Assembly: GCF_014196625.1 (NCBI RefSeq)
Contig: NZ_JACIDZ010000022.1
Span: forward strand, 1 to 51,040
DNA: 51,040 bases
From: Martelella radicis
Lineage (GTDB): Bacteria; Pseudomonadota; Alphaproteobacteria; Rhizobiales; Rhizobiaceae
Direction: 5' to 3'
How positions within the stretch are numbered: position 1 is the stretch's first letter; every line of letters starts with the position of its first letter. A model generated the notes under the pieces. That model worked only from the letters and a program-made list of their open reading frames with translations, was not told the origin of the DNA and ran no database searches. Below are positions 1 through 11,592 of this stretch, piece after piece. The translations under genes and the position numbers were made by a program.

Positions 1-66
1 TCTAACGACCAGGATGCCGGACGACCTTCCGCCCGCACACATCATACCACAAGCCGCTATACACAG

Positions 67-93
67 GATGCCGGCTCAAGGCCGGCATGACGG
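67..93. repeat. Solitary half of the dispersed palindromic element
   Basis: An 8-bp stem (ATGCCGGC / GCCGGCAT) with a 5-nt loop is followed by GACGG. It matches one end of the ~120-bp composite elements at 4483-4602 and 18071-18189, but the partner palindrome is absent here. It lies just 3' of the minus-strand gene ending at 140 and could act as a transcript-end hairpin. No gene is seen in bases 1-139. Confidence 0.7.
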
Positions 94-139
94 ATTTTGA
101 GTGTGCCGATGGCTCTGCCGAGCATAGACAGAACTTCAT

Positions 140-802
140 TCACGGGGTCGCGTGTCGCGGCCCTTTCTTGTTGCGAGGGTGGCGTGAATAGGAATGCTTC
201 TCCCGCTCGGCCTCGGCCTTGGCGATCGCCTCGCCCTTCCTGCTGCCATAGCGCCAGCTCCACGCCATCATCAGCGCGAAGACCGAAATCCACATTGCCT
301 CCGAGACCACCAGGAAGACGCTGATCGGCATCAGCGGGATGATCAGCGCGCGCAGACACGCCTCGGCAATGAGCACGACCGCCCAGACGATCGTCATGAA
401 GCGCATCAGCGCGCGGTAATCCGGCGAGGCCGCATAGAGCCGGTTCAGGCTCTTGCGTTCCTCGGGGTCGCCTTCCGAGGCGAAGTGGAACACCAGAGGA
501 CGCGGCATCATCAGCGAGCCGGCAAAGACAAGCCCGATAAAGCCGGTGATCAGCGAATTCTTCAAAAGCGCGAGATAAGGACTGTCGAAATAAAGACTGC
601 CGATCAGCGAAGCCAGCGTTGCGGCAAGCGTGATGACGCCGATCGCCGCCAGCCGGTTGCTGCGGACATAGGCCACGACAATCACCGCGATCGGAAAGAC
701 CGAGCCGAACGCCAGTGCGTGAACCGTCGAAAAATCGTAGTGCTTGGCCAGAAGATAGGTCAGATAGGGCAGAATGGCCCCGAAAATGATATCGTTGCGC
801 AT
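140..802 (-). CDS. VC0807-like multi-pass membrane protein
   Basis: This 220-aa protein has about six hydrophobic segments and a charged, basic C-terminal tail rich in Lys, Arg and Glu (from about residue 185). It resembles the VC0807 group of uncharacterised inner-membrane proteins; no catalytic motif is visible, so no reaction is assigned. The start is supported by a strong GGGAGG ribosome site 8 nt upstream. It follows the MATE exporter gene on the same strand with a gap of about 100 bp, so the two may share a transcript. A palindromic half-repeat lies just downstream. The coding assignment is secure and the family name is moderate. Confidence 0.8.
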   Translation of the reverse strand: MRNDIIFGAILPYLTYLLAKHYDFSTVHALAFGSVFPIAVIVVAYVRSNRLAAIGVITLAATLASLIGSLYFDSPYLALLKNSLITGFIGLVFAGSLMMPRPLVFHFASEGDPEERKSLNRLYAASPDYRALMRFMTIVWAVVLIAEACLRALIIPLMPISVFLVVSEAMWISVFALMMAWSWRYGSRKGEAIAKAEAEREKHSYSRHPRNKKGPRHATP

Positions 803-900
803 CGTTTTTCCTCCCGCCCGCGATGACAGGCCCGGCTTGCGCCGGCCCCGCCATTATCCGCCTGTTTTAGCGAAAACGAAAGGAAAAAGGCCCGTTTCGC

Positions 901-2283
901 CTAACCTTCCGCCCTCTGCAGCAAACGCCAGTAGCGGATGCTGAGCATCACCGCGGCTGTGCCAAGGCCGCAGAGAAAGCCGGTCCAGATGCCGATGCCG
1001 CCGAGACCGAAGGGAAAGGCGAGCAGCCAGGCGAGCGGCAGACCGATGATCCAGTAGGCAATCAGCACCAGAACCATCGGGATGCGGGCATCCTTGAGGC
1101 CGCGCAGCAGCCCGTTCATGATTGCCTGCGCCGTGTCGAGCAACTGGAAAAGCGCTGCGATGATGATCAGCGGCGCGGCATAGGCAATGACGGCCGCCGC
1201 ATCCGGCAGGCTGATATCGATGAACAGCGACGACAGCGCGCGTGGCGCCAGCGCGAAGGCGATGCCGCTCGCAACGGCAAAGCCGATCGCCACCACCATG
1301 ACCGTGACGGAGGCGCGCATCACATTGGCCCGGTCGCCCGCGCCGTGAAACAGGCCGACGCGCACCGTGCCCGCCTGCGACAGGCCGAGCGGCACCATGA
1401 AGGTGATCGAGGAAAGCTGGATGGCAATGCCGTGGGCGGCGAGCGGCACGGCGCCGAACTGGCCCATCAGCACCGAGGAGACGGTGAACATCGAGACTTC
1501 CGCCAAGACGGCAACGCCGATGGGCAGGCCGAGCATCACCACTTCGCGGAAGGCCTGCCAATCCGGCTTCCAGAAGCGGACGAAAAGCTCGTAGCGGCGA
1601 AGCTCCGGATCGCGCTCGATATAGACGGCAAGAAACAGGAAACCGAAGAGCTGCACGAGAAAGGCAGCCACCGCAGCACCGCGAATGCCGAATTGCGGAA
1701 AGCCGAAATGGCCGAGCACCAGCGCATAGGCGAGCACGGCATTGACCACCAGCATGGCAACCGTCGCCCACAGGACGACGCTTGCCCGGCCGGTGGCGCT
1801 GACCAGCGACCGCAGCACATGGAACAGCAGCGCCGGGAACATCGCGAAGCCGACGATATGCAGATAATGCGAGGCCTTCAGCGCCACATCCGCCTCCTGC
1901 CCCATGGCCAGCAGGATCGGGTGCGACCAGATGAACAGCGGCAGCATGATCAGGCCGAACAGGATCGACGCCCACATGCCCATGCGCATCGCGCGGCGCA
2001 CGGCGACCTCATCGCCCTGGCTGTAGGCCTGCGCGACCATCGGGATGACGGCGATGGCAAGACCCGCGCCGAAGATGAAGATCGTAAAGAAGTACTGCGT
2101 GGCCAGAACGGTTGCGGCAAGATCGACCGCGCTCAGCTGACCGAGGATGAAGATATCGGTGGCATTGATGCCCTGCTGGGCAAGCTGTGCGCCGATGAGC
2201 GGAATTCCAAGAGCAAAGGTTTCCCGGAAATGGGACAACCACGAATGACCGGCTGCGGCTGCAGGAGGCATTGTGACAGACAT
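901..2283 (-). CDS. MATE family multidrug/sodium-coupled exporter
   Basis: A MATE (NorM/DinF-like) exporter of 460 aa with the expected 12 hydrophobic helices in two homologous halves. Family features include the N-terminal GIPLIGAQLAQQGINATDIF segment and the second-half segment LGLPIGVAVLAEVSMFTVSS. Members extrude cationic drugs or metabolites in exchange for Na+ or H+. I chose the ATG at 2283 because the frame upstream of it adds 35 residues with no similarity to the family; the ribosome site at either start is weak. The substrate cannot be told from the sequence. The downstream neighbour on the same strand is a small membrane protein. Confidence 0.9.
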   Translation of the reverse strand: MSVTMPPAAAAGHSWLSHFRETFALGIPLIGAQLAQQGINATDIFILGQLSAVDLAATVLATQYFFTIFIFGAGLAIAVIPMVAQAYSQGDEVAVRRAMRMGMWASILFGLIMLPLFIWSHPILLAMGQEADVALKASHYLHIVGFAMFPALLFHVLRSLVSATGRASVVLWATVAMLVVNAVLAYALVLGHFGFPQFGIRGAAVAAFLVQLFGFLFLAVYIERDPELRRYELFVRFWKPDWQAFREVVMLGLPIGVAVLAEVSMFTVSSVLMGQFGAVPLAAHGIAIQLSSITFMVPLGLSQAGTVRVGLFHGAGDRANVMRASVTVMVVAIGFAVASGIAFALAPRALSSLFIDISLPDAAAVIAYAAPLIIIAALFQLLDTAQAIMNGLLRGLKDARIPMVLVLIAYWIIGLPLAWLLAFPFGLGGIGIWTGFLCGLGTAAVMLSIRYWRLLQRAEG

Positions 2284-2461
2284 GTTTTCACCAGAGGCTG
2301 ACACGCCGGCGCCAGACAATAGCGGGGCCCCGGCGGCCAGTTTCTCTAGCCTGTTTTTTAGGCAATTGCCAGTGTGACGGGCGGTCAAAGAGGCGCAAAC
2401 CTGCGATGGAACCCTTCACGTTCGATCACAAGCGCGCAACCCTCAGCGCAATATCAGGCGA

Positions 2462-3142
2462 TCACGAAATCGGATTGCCCCCATAGCGGTAGGCCCCGCC
2501 GCGTTGCAATGCGTGGCGGTAGGCAGGGCGGGCGTGGATGGCGACGAGGTAGTCGAGGAGTGCCTGCGGGCGCTGGTCGAAGGGAATGCGCTCCATGCCG
2601 ACTTCTATCGGAAAGCTCATCATGATGTCGGCGGCGGTGAAGTCCGGGCCTGCGAACCAGCCATCGCGCTGAAGCTCTTCTTCCCAGAATGCACCGTGGG
2701 TTTTGAGCTGCGGATCGGTCAGTTTACCCATCACGCCTTTGGAGATCGCCTTCAGCAGCGGCCGCAGCAACTTCGGTCCCTGCTCGGGGATCTTCTGGAA
2801 GACGAGCTTCATCACCAGGATCGGCATGGCCGAACCTTCGGCATAGTGCAGCCAGTAGCGATAGCGCAGCGCCGCATCGGTTCCGGGCGCGGGACGCAAG
2901 CCGCTGTCGGCGCCGTATTTGTCGATCAGATATTCGACGATTGCCGCACTTTCGGCGATGATCGTTCCGTCATCCTCGATCACCGGCGACTTGCCGAGCG
3001 GATGCACCTTCTTCAGGCTTTCCGGCGCGCTCATGTTCTGACCGCGCTTGTAGGTCTTGATCTCGTATTCGACGCCCAGTTCCTCCAGCAGCCAGAGAAT
3101 GCGGTGGGCGCGGGAATCTTCGAGATAGTGGACAAGCAGCAT
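2462..3142 (-). CDS. Glutathione S-transferase family protein
   Basis: A 226-aa cytosolic GST. The N-terminal thioredoxin-like domain (about 1-80) holds the cis-proline loop VHPLGKSPVI at 46-55 and the glutathione-binding ESAAI at 64-68. An all-helical C-terminal domain follows. The likely role is conjugation or reduction of electrophiles with glutathione; the substrate is unknown. The ATG at 3142 is preferred over one 27 nt upstream because an AGGAG site sits 8 nt before it. The neighbours on both sides are transporters and appear to be separately transcribed. Confidence 0.9.
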   Translation of the reverse strand: MLLVHYLEDSRAHRILWLLEELGVEYEIKTYKRGQNMSAPESLKKVHPLGKSPVIEDDGTIIAESAAIVEYLIDKYGADSGLRPAPGTDAALRYRYWLHYAEGSAMPILVMKLVFQKIPEQGPKLLRPLLKAISKGVMGKLTDPQLKTHGAFWEEELQRDGWFAGPDFTAADIMMSFPIEVGMERIPFDQRPQALLDYLVAIHARPAYRHALQRGGAYRYGGNPIS

Positions 3143-3264
3143 GGGAAACTCCTGAACGAGGGCGGGCACAAAAGCCTAGATGGCTGTCCCGCGGGCGGGA
3201 TACAAGAACGACTACGCGGAGATGAAGCCTGCGGATCGCCGCCCTTCAGGAAAGAGGTCTGTGC

Positions 3265-4293
3265 CTAGCTGACGGTGAGCGCGACGGCGCCCGCATAAAG
3301 GGTCAGAATGCCGGCGCTCTCGAAGCCGATCCGGCCAGGCCCCGCTTTCTGCCGCACGATCAGCCCGAGAAGCAGGATCGCCGTTGCCGAAAGGCCGACC
3401 GAGAGCCAGATCAGGTCACCCTTGGTGATCGCATCGTAGAGCGAGCCGTCACGATAGGCGACATCCGAGAGCGTGAGGAACAGCGTGTCGAATGTGTTGC
3501 CGCCGATGATGCCGCCGACGGCAAGCTGCAGCGCCCCGCGGCGGACCGCGGCCAGCGTCGTCACGAGTTCGGGCAACGAGGTGACCACCGCCGTCATCAG
3601 CGCGCCGACCACCGAGGCGGAAATGCCGTAGCGATCCGTCAGCACGCCGGCAACGCCCGAGATCGCGTAGCCGGCGATACCCATCAGCAGCATCAGCGCG
3701 CCGAAAACGGCAAAAATAGTGACGTTGCCGCGTGCATCCTGCTGCTCTTCGTCCGGTGTGTCCGTGCGGGTCTCGCGCGTGCCGACTGGCCGCCACATCG
3801 GGTCATCGCGCACGCGCTTGGAGGCGATGACGCCGGCGATATAGATGCCGAACAGGATGAGCGAGAACGGGCTGATCGCGAAGAACGAAATATCCGGCGA
3901 GACATAGGCGATCAGCGGAATGGAGAGCAGCAGCACCAGAAGCGCGCCCTGGAAGAGGTTGGAGAGATCGGCCGCCGCATGTTCCAGATTGACGCGGCGA
4001 TAGATCATGTCGGCCAGCGCCAGAAACGCCGTCTGCGCGGCAATGCCGCCGACAGCGTTGGAAAAGCTGAGCGACGCCCTGCCCTCGAAGGCCGTCGTGA
4101 TCGACACCACCGTGCCGGACAGCGAGGTGGCCGCGCCCAGGAGCAGGCCCCCGATCAGCGCCTCGCCGAGACCGGTGCGGTCGGCGATGCGGTCGGCGAC
4201 ATCGGTGATCCGCACACCGCATGCGAGGATGACAAGCCCGGCGCCGGCAAAGATCGCCACCAGCCAGACAAGCGACAGGTTTTCAAAATTCAT
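3265..4293 (-). CDS. Sodium:calcium antiporter family protein
   Basis: A 342-aa inner-membrane protein of the cation/Ca2+ exchanger superfamily, with two inverted membrane halves joined by a hydrophilic loop (about 163-190). The second alpha-repeat is canonical: TSLPE at 238-242 and GGNTFD at 264-269. The first repeat reads TSLSG at 56-60, so the acidic residue that usually pairs across the transport site is missing. A start with GGAGAG upstream supports the ATG at 4293. Ion transport is likely by family, but the altered first repeat makes the coupling ion or even the activity uncertain. Confidence 0.85.
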   Translation of the reverse strand: MNFENLSLVWLVAIFAGAGLVILACGVRITDVADRIADRTGLGEALIGGLLLGAATSLSGTVVSITTAFEGRASLSFSNAVGGIAAQTAFLALADMIYRRVNLEHAAADLSNLFQGALLVLLLSIPLIAYVSPDISFFAISPFSLILFGIYIAGVIASKRVRDDPMWRPVGTRETRTDTPDEEQQDARGNVTIFAVFGALMLLMGIAGYAISGVAGVLTDRYGISASVVGALMTAVVTSLPELVTTLAAVRRGALQLAVGGIIGGNTFDTLFLTLSDVAYRDGSLYDAITKGDLIWLSVGLSATAILLLGLIVRQKAGPGRIGFESAGILTLYAGAVALTVS

Positions 4294-4423
4294 TCTGCTC
4301 TCCGTGTTGTTCAGGCAACGCCCGACAGCACGAATTGTTCTGCTTGAGGTTCAGTTCTTCAAATTCCGCTTCTGTCGTGCGCGTTAACTGCAGCAGGCGC
4401 CTTTGACGCGGCGATCAACGCAG

Positions 4424-4450
4424 AATGACCCAGCCGCAAGCCGGGTCATT
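4424..4450. repeat. 27-bp palindrome, copy 1
   Basis: AATGACCC and GGGTCATT form an 8-bp perfect inverted repeat around an 11-nt centre. A near-identical direct copy lies at 4653-4679, two substitutions apart. The pair flanks the composite element at 4483-4602. Confidence 0.7.
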
Positions 4451-4482
4451 CAGTTTGTTGGAAAAACAAGCGTCACCCCCAT

Positions 4483-4602
4483 CCGTCATACCGGCCTTGA
4501 GCCGGTATCCAGGGCCAAAGAGCAAGGACTATCGCACTCAAGGCGCTGTGACGAAGGGTATTTTTTGTGGCCCTGGACCCCGGCTCAAGGCCGGGGTGAC
4601 GG
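4483..4602. repeat. Composite dispersed inverted-repeat element, full copy (120 bp)
   Basis: Two palindromes face each other: CCGTCAtACCGGCCTTGAGC at the left and its complement-like end (GGCTCAAGGCCGGGGTGACGG) at the right, each joined to GGCCCTGG-type inner arms. The central spacer of about 55 nt is similar, when reversed, to the spacers of the copies at 18071-18189 and 50861-50953. The architecture recalls Rhizobium intergenic mosaic elements. Confidence 0.8.
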
Positions 4603-4652
4603 AGAGCGGGAGCAGGCTTCTTGCACCTGCAGCCGGCTCTGTCAGTAGCCAG

Positions 4653-4679
4653 AATGACCCGGCCGCAAGCCAGGTCATT
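4653..4679. repeat. 27-bp palindrome, copy 2
   Basis: AATGACCC/AGGTCATT around GGCCGCAAGCC; a direct repeat of 4424-4450 with compensating-looking changes at the stem base. It is the right flank of the composite element. Confidence 0.7.
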
Positions 4680-4735
4680 TGTGTTCAGTATCGATTCTGA
4701 GTTTTCACGTCATGTAACGCCGACAGGAGCCTTTG

Positions 4736-4906
4736 TCAGGCAGCGGCCCGATTGCGGCCATGCTCGGCGGAATGGCCACGCCTTCCGGCAAGCGCCGGTT
4801 TGGTCGCCGGCTTTTGGATGACACCGCCGACCATCCGGTAAAGAATGGTCAGCCCGGCGGCGGCGAACACAGTCTGAAATGCGATCAGTGGCAGATATTC
4901 AAACAT
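4736..4906 (-). CDS. 56-aa single-helix membrane peptide, unknown function
   Basis: A short open frame with ATG at 4906 and a GGGGAG ribosome site 6 nt upstream encodes 56 residues. The N-terminal half (about residues 5-30) is hydrophobic, beginning MFEYLPLIAF and containing FAAAGLTILYRMVGG. The C-terminal half is basic and His/Arg-rich (GRRGHSAEHGRNR). This gives an N-out or N-in single-pass membrane peptide with a charged tail. No family is recognised. It stands alone between the repeat-filled interval and carB, which is on the opposite strand. Ribosome site and hydrophobic profile support it; conservation was not testable. Confidence 0.55.
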   Translation of the reverse strand: MFEYLPLIAFQTVFAAAGLTILYRMVGGVIQKPATKPALAGRRGHSAEHGRNRAAA

Positions 4907-5144
4907 TGTTAACTCCCCGTTTGGAAAGCATAACGCAACATGTGAGGAAAAGGTTCACATCCGGTCTGACGATTGTCACAAAAACTTTGCGGTTGACGGC
5001 TTTGTGATCGCTTCATTTTCGGGGTTCCGTTCGCCTCGCAACTTCCCTATAAGGCCCTCCTAGCCTAAACCTTCTGACGTCCCGCACCCGGCCCGGTTCT
5101 CCGTGTCGGTTTTTGATGCAGAAATAGAACGACGGATAGCACAC

Positions 5145-8627
<3,483 letters not shown>

Positions 8628-8654
8628 TCGCCGGACATGTGACGACACGAGATG

Positions 8655-8686
8655 AAAAAAGGCGGGCGACAACCCCGCCTTTTTTC
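8655..8686 (+). terminator. Rho-independent terminator of carB
   Basis: AAAAAAGGCGGG, a 7-nt loop, then CCCGCCTTTTTT. The A/T arms make it potentially bidirectional. It lies 28 nt after the carB stop and before the next gene's ribosome site. Confidence 0.92.
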
Positions 8687-8712
8687 TCATTTGGGACAGG
8701 GAGCAGAACCCC

Positions 8713-9141
8713 ATGGCCGATACGATCGAGATCATCAATGAACGGGTCTTTCCCGTCGACCGGCAGACGCTTTACGCAGCCTTCGCCGATCCGGCGATCC
8801 TCGCGCGCTGGTGGGGCCCGCACGGCTTCACCAATCGCATCCTGGCCTTCGACCTTGTTCCCGGCGGAAAATGGCTGATCACCATGACAGCCTCCAACGG
8901 TACCGACTTCCGCAATCGCTGGAGCTTCTCGGAAGTCAAAGAAGGCCGCTTCATCCGCGCCCGCCACCACGAACCTGTACACGTCTTCACGCTGGAAATG
9001 AGCTTTGCCGATGACGTGGGCGGCGCGCGCCTGACCTGGCGGATGCTCTTCGACAGGACGGAAGAGAACGAGGCGATCTGGCACTTGCTGAAAGCCGCAA
9101 ACGAGCAGAATTTCGACCGGCTGTCTGCTGTTCTGAAGTGA
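8713..9141 (+). CDS. SRPBCC / AHSA1-like protein
   Basis: A 142-aa protein of the START/AHSA1 (SRPBCC) fold. The family pattern includes FPVDRQTLYAAFADPAILARWWGP near the N-terminus, followed by the PGGKW strand and the C-terminal helix. Such proteins form a hydrophobic pocket; bacterial members are often of unknown ligand. A GGGAG site precedes the ATG. It sits between the carB terminator and the convergent creatinase gene, so it is probably a single-gene unit. Confidence 0.88.
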   Translation: MADTIEIINERVFPVDRQTLYAAFADPAILARWWGPHGFTNRILAFDLVPGGKWLITMTASNGTDFRNRWSFSEVKEGRFIRARHHEPVHVFTLEMSFADDVGGARLTWRMLFDRTEENEAIWHLLKAANEQNFDRLSAVLK

Positions 9142-9176
9142 ATTGTCGGGTGCGACGGGCCCCGCCTTTCTGCCGA

Positions 9177-10397
9177 TCAGTTCGAGATGATGTTATGCTC
9201 CGGGCCAAAGGGGAAGCCGGTGATGTCTTCGGCGCCATCTTCGCCGACGACCAGAATATCGTGCTCGCGATAGCCGCCGGCGCCGGGCGCCCCTTCCGGC
9301 ACCCACAGCATCGGCTCCATCGAAACGACCATGCCGGGTTCGAGCACCGTCTCGATATCCTCTCTGAGCTCCAGTCCGGCCTCGCGGCCATAGTAGTGGC
9401 TGAGGATTCCGAAGGAGTGGCCATAGCCGAAGGAGCGGTACTGAAGGACGCCTGCATCCACGAGGAAGCGGTTCAGCTCCGCGCAGATTTCTGCACAGGA
9501 CACGCCCGGCCTGATCAATGACAGGCCGAATTCGTGCGCGGCCACATTGGTTTCCCAGTATTTCAGGGAAGCCGCATCCGGCTCGCCGAGAAAGAGCGTG
9601 CGCTCCAGCGCCGTATAGTAGCCGGAGATCATCGGGAAAGTGTTGAGGCTCAGGATATCGCCCCTCCGCAGCCGGCGCGACGTCACGGGGTTGTGGGCTC
9701 CGTCGGTATTGGGGCCCGACTGGAACCAGACCCAGGTATCGCGATACTCGGCTTCCGGAAAGGTTTCTGCAATGGCAAGCTCCATTGCATCCCTGCCGGC
9801 GATGGCAATGTCGATTTCCCGCACGCCCTCGGCAATAGCATCGCGGATTACCGCTCCGCCGCTATCGGCGATCCGCGCACCGTGCTTGATGAGCGCGATT
9901 TCCTCTTCGGATTTGACCATCCGCATCGCCATCACATCCGGCGCGATATCGGCACACTCGAAGGCTCCGACGGCTGCCTTCAGGGCCTGGCTTGCCGCAA
10001 GCGTCATGTGATCGGCCTCGATGCCGATGCGGCGGCTTCTCGCCAGCAGGCCGGCAGCGGTCTTCCAGAAATTATCGCGCTTCCAGTCGGTATAGATGAT
10101 GTTGTCACCGTGGCAGCGCCGCCAGGGCTGGCCGGCGTCGATATTGGCGGAGATCGTCACCAGGCTTTCCTGCGTCACCACACAGCCGAAGGAACGGCCG
10201 AAGCTGCAGTAGAGAAAGCCGGAATAATAGGCGATGTTGTGCATGGAGGTAAAAAGTACGGCGTCAATGCCGCGTCGCGCCATCATCTGCCGCAACAGGC
10301 CGACGCGCCGATCGTATTCGCCCTTGCTGAAGGGCAGTGCCGCCTTTTCGCCGTTCCGGCTCCTGAAGTTCTGAGGACGCGCCATCATCTCGGTCAT
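9177..10397 (-). CDS. Creatinase (creatine amidinohydrolase, EC 3.5.3.3)
   Basis: A 406-aa M24-fold enzyme that hydrolyses creatine to sarcosine and urea in the cytoplasm. It resembles Pseudomonas creatinase along its whole length, which is 403 aa by my recollection. Shared blocks are FLYCSFGRSFG (61-71), ISANIDAGQPWRR (82-94), TWVWFQSGPNTDGAHNPVT (221-239) with the catalytic-type His at 235, ALERTLFLG, YRSFGYGHSFG and LSHYYGREAGLELREDI. Unlike metallo-aminopeptidases of the M24 fold, creatinase needs no metal. No creatininase or sarcosine oxidase gene is next to it. It is divergent from the VOC gene across a 300-bp region. Start: AGGGA about 10 nt upstream. Confidence 0.92.
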   Translation of the reverse strand: MTEMMARPQNFRSRNGEKAALPFSKGEYDRRVGLLRQMMARRGIDAVLFTSMHNIAYYSGFLYCSFGRSFGCVVTQESLVTISANIDAGQPWRRCHGDNIIYTDWKRDNFWKTAAGLLARSRRIGIEADHMTLAASQALKAAVGAFECADIAPDVMAMRMVKSEEEIALIKHGARIADSGGAVIRDAIAEGVREIDIAIAGRDAMELAIAETFPEAEYRDTWVWFQSGPNTDGAHNPVTSRRLRRGDILSLNTFPMISGYYTALERTLFLGEPDAASLKYWETNVAAHEFGLSLIRPGVSCAEICAELNRFLVDAGVLQYRSFGYGHSFGILSHYYGREAGLELREDIETVLEPGMVVSMEPMLWVPEGAPGAGGYREHDILVVGEDGAEDITGFPFGPEHNIISN

Positions 10398-10698
10398 CGA
10401 AGGAATTCCCTGTCCAGTTCACCGGACGGGTATTCCCCTGCCCGGTGTCGAACGCATCAGCGCTCAAACGTCCGGGCGTGCAGGACCAACAACACAATGA
10501 ATAAGACCCCGTTACCGCGCACGACGCCATCGCCGCCGGGATCACGCTTAAAGGCTAGCGCAGCTTGGGGCTGTAATCAATCGGTCGTGACGCGATGATA
10601 CAACCTGAAAATCGTCAATTCGGCTTGACGACCACAGGTTACGTTGATATCAACTTAAATTGATTGAAGCAGACCCCACTGTGCCGACGGAGGACATG
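10398..10698. other. Divergent promoter region between creatinase and VOC gene
   Basis: No coding sequence is supported in these 301 bases. The right part holds a good promoter and palindrome for the VOC gene (10625-10654). On the minus strand only a weak pair (TTGATT, 17 nt, TAGCCT) is visible for the creatinase gene. Confidence 0.6.
10625..10654 (+). promoter_or_regulatory. Promoter with palindromic operator for VOC gene
   Basis: TTGACG (10625-10630), 17-nt spacer, TATCAA (10648-10653). The perfect 12-bp palindrome GTTGATATCAAC at 10643-10654 covers the -10 box, the classic position of a repressor site. The regulator is unknown. Confidence 0.6.
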
Positions 10699-11475
10699 AT
10701 GCAGGGACAATTCATCTGGTATGAGCTTCTGACAACCGACACTAAGGCCGCGTCGGATTTCTATAGCAAGGTTGCCGGCTGGGTCGGTGCAGACAGCGGC
10801 ATGCCCGGCATCGACTACACGCTTTTCAACGTGCCCGGCTTCGAGATGGGCCTTGCCGGAATGATGGCGCTGACGGACGAGATGTGCGAACAGAACGTCC
10901 CGCCGCACTGGCTCGGCTATGTCTATTTCGCCGATGTGGACGCCAAGACCGATGAATTCGTCAAAAAGGGCAGCACGACGCTGATGCCGCCCCACGACAT
11001 TCCGGGCATCGGACGCTTCTCGGTCATGCGTGATCCGCAGGGCGCCGCGATCTGCCTGATGAAAACGATCATGCCTGAAGGGCCGATGCCCCCCTGCCCC
11101 GAACCCGGCTCACCCGGCACATTCGGTTGGCACGAACTCTATGCCGCCGATGGGGCCGAAGCCATGGCCTTTTATGCGGAAATGTTCGGCTGGCAAGAAC
11201 TCTCCACCCACGATATCGGCCCGATGGGGACCTATCATCTCTTCGGCGTGGATGGCGAGCAAATCGGCGGCATGATGACCAGGCCACCGCAGATGCCTCA
11301 GCCGGCATGGGCCTTCTACATCAATGTCGATGCGATCGATGATGCGGTGGAGCGTGTCAAGACAGGCGGCGGCCAGGTGCTGACCGGCCCAATGGAAGTG
11401 CCTGGCGGCGACATGATCGCGCAATGTTTTGACCCTCAGGGCGCTTTCTTCGCGCTGGTCGAGCACAAGAGTTGA
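10699..11475 (+). CDS. Double-VOC-domain protein (glyoxalase/bleomycin resistance fold)
   Basis: A 258-aa protein made of two tandem VOC modules, about residues 1-122 and 135-258. Each begins with a similar block (FIWYELLTTDTKAASDFY and FGWHELYAADGAEAMAFY) and ends with a DPQGA strand. VOC proteins include glyoxalase I, dioxygenases and antibiotic-binding proteins, so the reaction is open. Two ATG codons are adjacent; the second (10699) is chosen because GGAGG lies 5 nt before it. A promoter with a palindromic operator lies upstream and a terminator downstream, so it is transcribed alone and probably induced. Confidence 0.88.
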   Translation: MQGQFIWYELLTTDTKAASDFYSKVAGWVGADSGMPGIDYTLFNVPGFEMGLAGMMALTDEMCEQNVPPHWLGYVYFADVDAKTDEFVKKGSTTLMPPHDIPGIGRFSVMRDPQGAAICLMKTIMPEGPMPPCPEPGSPGTFGWHELYAADGAEAMAFYAEMFGWQELSTHDIGPMGTYHLFGVDGEQIGGMMTRPPQMPQPAWAFYINVDAIDDAVERVKTGGGQVLTGPMEVPGGDMIAQCFDPQGAFFALVEHKS

Positions 11476-11539
11476 ACGAAACACGGCCTGTCCGGACCAT
11501 GATTTTCATGTTGTCCGCCATGCGGATTTGACGATAGTG

Positions 11540-11566
11540 AAAACGCGCCGCTCGACGGCGCGTTTT
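11540..11566 (+). terminator. Rho-independent terminator after VOC gene
   Basis: AAAACGCGCCG, 5-nt loop, CGGCGCGTTTT. An 11-bp perfect stem ending in A/T runs on both sides, so it may work in both directions. It separates the VOC gene from the MFS exporter gene. Confidence 0.85.
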
Positions 11567-11592
11567 CCGCCACCGAGGATTTCCTGGACAAG

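Larger units (their letters stand above)
4294..4735. other. Gene-free 440-bp interval with nested repeats
   Basis: No credible coding sequence is seen. The interval holds two direct copies of a 27-bp palindrome (4424-4450 and 4653-4679) and, between them, a full composite inverted-repeat element (4483-4602). It separates two minus-strand genes. Confidence 0.7.

Noticed and set aside
2284-2388. 35-residue N-terminal extension of the MATE protein
   Set aside because: No family similarity and a polar, Gly/Ser-rich composition; the MATE fold begins after the ATG at 2283.
4483-4602. Composite repeat as a CRISPR unit or IS element
   Set aside because: Copies are isolated, not tandem with spacers, and there is no transposase; it is a small non-coding mosaic repeat.
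4985-5060. Candidate carB promoter (TTGACG at 4993, TATAAG at 5048)
   Set aside because: The two boxes are not at usable spacing from each other and neither has a good partner, so no promoter is claimed.
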